A DNA stretch of 64,000 bases from Amycolatopsis umgeniensis (GTDB lineage Bacteria; Actinomycetota; Actinomycetes; Mycobacteriales; Pseudonocardiaceae). The notes below the pieces were generated by a model that worked only from the letters and a program-made list of their open reading frames with translations, was not told the origin of the DNA and made no database searches. The position numbers and the translations under genes were made by a program. Below, piece by piece: positions 63,965 through 64,000 of this stretch (positions are counted from its first letter, which is position 1; each line of letters opens with the position of its first letter). The stretch lies in the NCBI RefSeq assembly GCF_014205155.1, contig NZ_JACHMX010000001.1:3038001-3102000 (forward strand), in the 5' to 3' direction.

Positions 63965-64000
63965 CCACCACGTTCGAAGCCGGGACGGACGCCTCCCAGG
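63961..64000 (+). CDS. Start of next operon gene, cut by window
   Basis: GTG 63961 overlaps the stop codon of the LolA-like gene, and an open frame of 13 residues (VTTTFEAGTDASQ) runs to the window end. An ABC transporter gene often follows LolA-like genes, but nothing in these residues shows it. Confidence 0.5.
   Translation, partial: MTTTFEAGTDASQ

Overview
The window is very GC-rich chromosomal DNA of an actinomycete, most likely Pseudonocardiaceae and close to Amycolatopsis. This is inferred from gene content and not tested by search. The markers are an mtrA-mtrB-lpqB two-component/lipoprotein locus, a WhiB regulator, mycothiol deacetylase mshB, an lpqW-like lipoprotein, actinobacterial SecA without a C-terminal zinc motif, and many GTG/TTG starts. 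I see no rRNA, tRNA, phage, transposase or CRISPR.

Left block (1-11.3 kb): the end of a SpoU-type rRNA methyltransferase, a HAD-like protein, an Rv3235-family protein, secA, hpf, comF, lpqB, mtrB and mtrA. This order matches the mycobacterial Rv3235-Rv3246c neighbourhood. In mycobacteria tmk and sahH follow directly. Here they appear only at 18.9 and 22.4 kb, because an accessory segment is inserted. It holds a complete-looking route from glycine betaine to glycine: a ferredoxin reductase and a Rieske ferredoxin, an IclR regulator, a dimethylglycine oxidase/dehydrogenase, a monomeric sarcosine oxidase, and a Rieske oxygenase with a Glu at the bridging position. A secreted papain-like protease, a membrane-anchored partner and a divergent HTH regulator lie between tmk and sahH.

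Middle block (23.9-43.3 kb): a polytopic protein with a degenerate hydrolase domain, an LAxTG surface protein, a cationic amino acid permease, a CDF metal transporter, an AfsR/SARP-type regulator, then manA, a SIS/TobH-like gene, a Trm112-like gene, manB, a DUF3499 gene, a metallopeptidase-family gene, a large membrane glycosyltransferase and whiB. This resembles Rv3253c-Rv3260c and supplies mannose phosphates for the envelope.

Right block (43.4-64 kb): an M50-type membrane protease, a gene of unknown function, an Rv1171-like membrane gene and mshB. A dipeptide ABC system follows in which the fused ATPase gene carries an apparent frameshift and converges on the permease genes. Then come lpqW, an MFS exporter and typA (Rv1165-Rv1171-like). 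After these are a 52-residue Cys/Lys-rich protein behind an IdeR/DtxR-type iron box, and a tryptophanyl-tRNA synthetase gene preceded by a classical attenuator: a Trp-Trp leader peptide, mutually exclusive hairpins and a U-tailed terminator. The window ends with a Nudix gene, a two-component system and a LolA-like envelope protein.

The intergenic DNA is unusually structured. More than a dozen long palindromes, several perfect over 19-28 bp, sit at gene 3' ends. Two arrays of 21-bp, helically phased CGTGAT sites are arranged head to head. A separate palindromic element (core GCAAGTACCGCAT) occurs near 18.7, 34.1 and, degenerate, 59.0 kb. Several genes appear to be transcribed leaderless, with TANNNT boxes 6-8 nt before the start codon.
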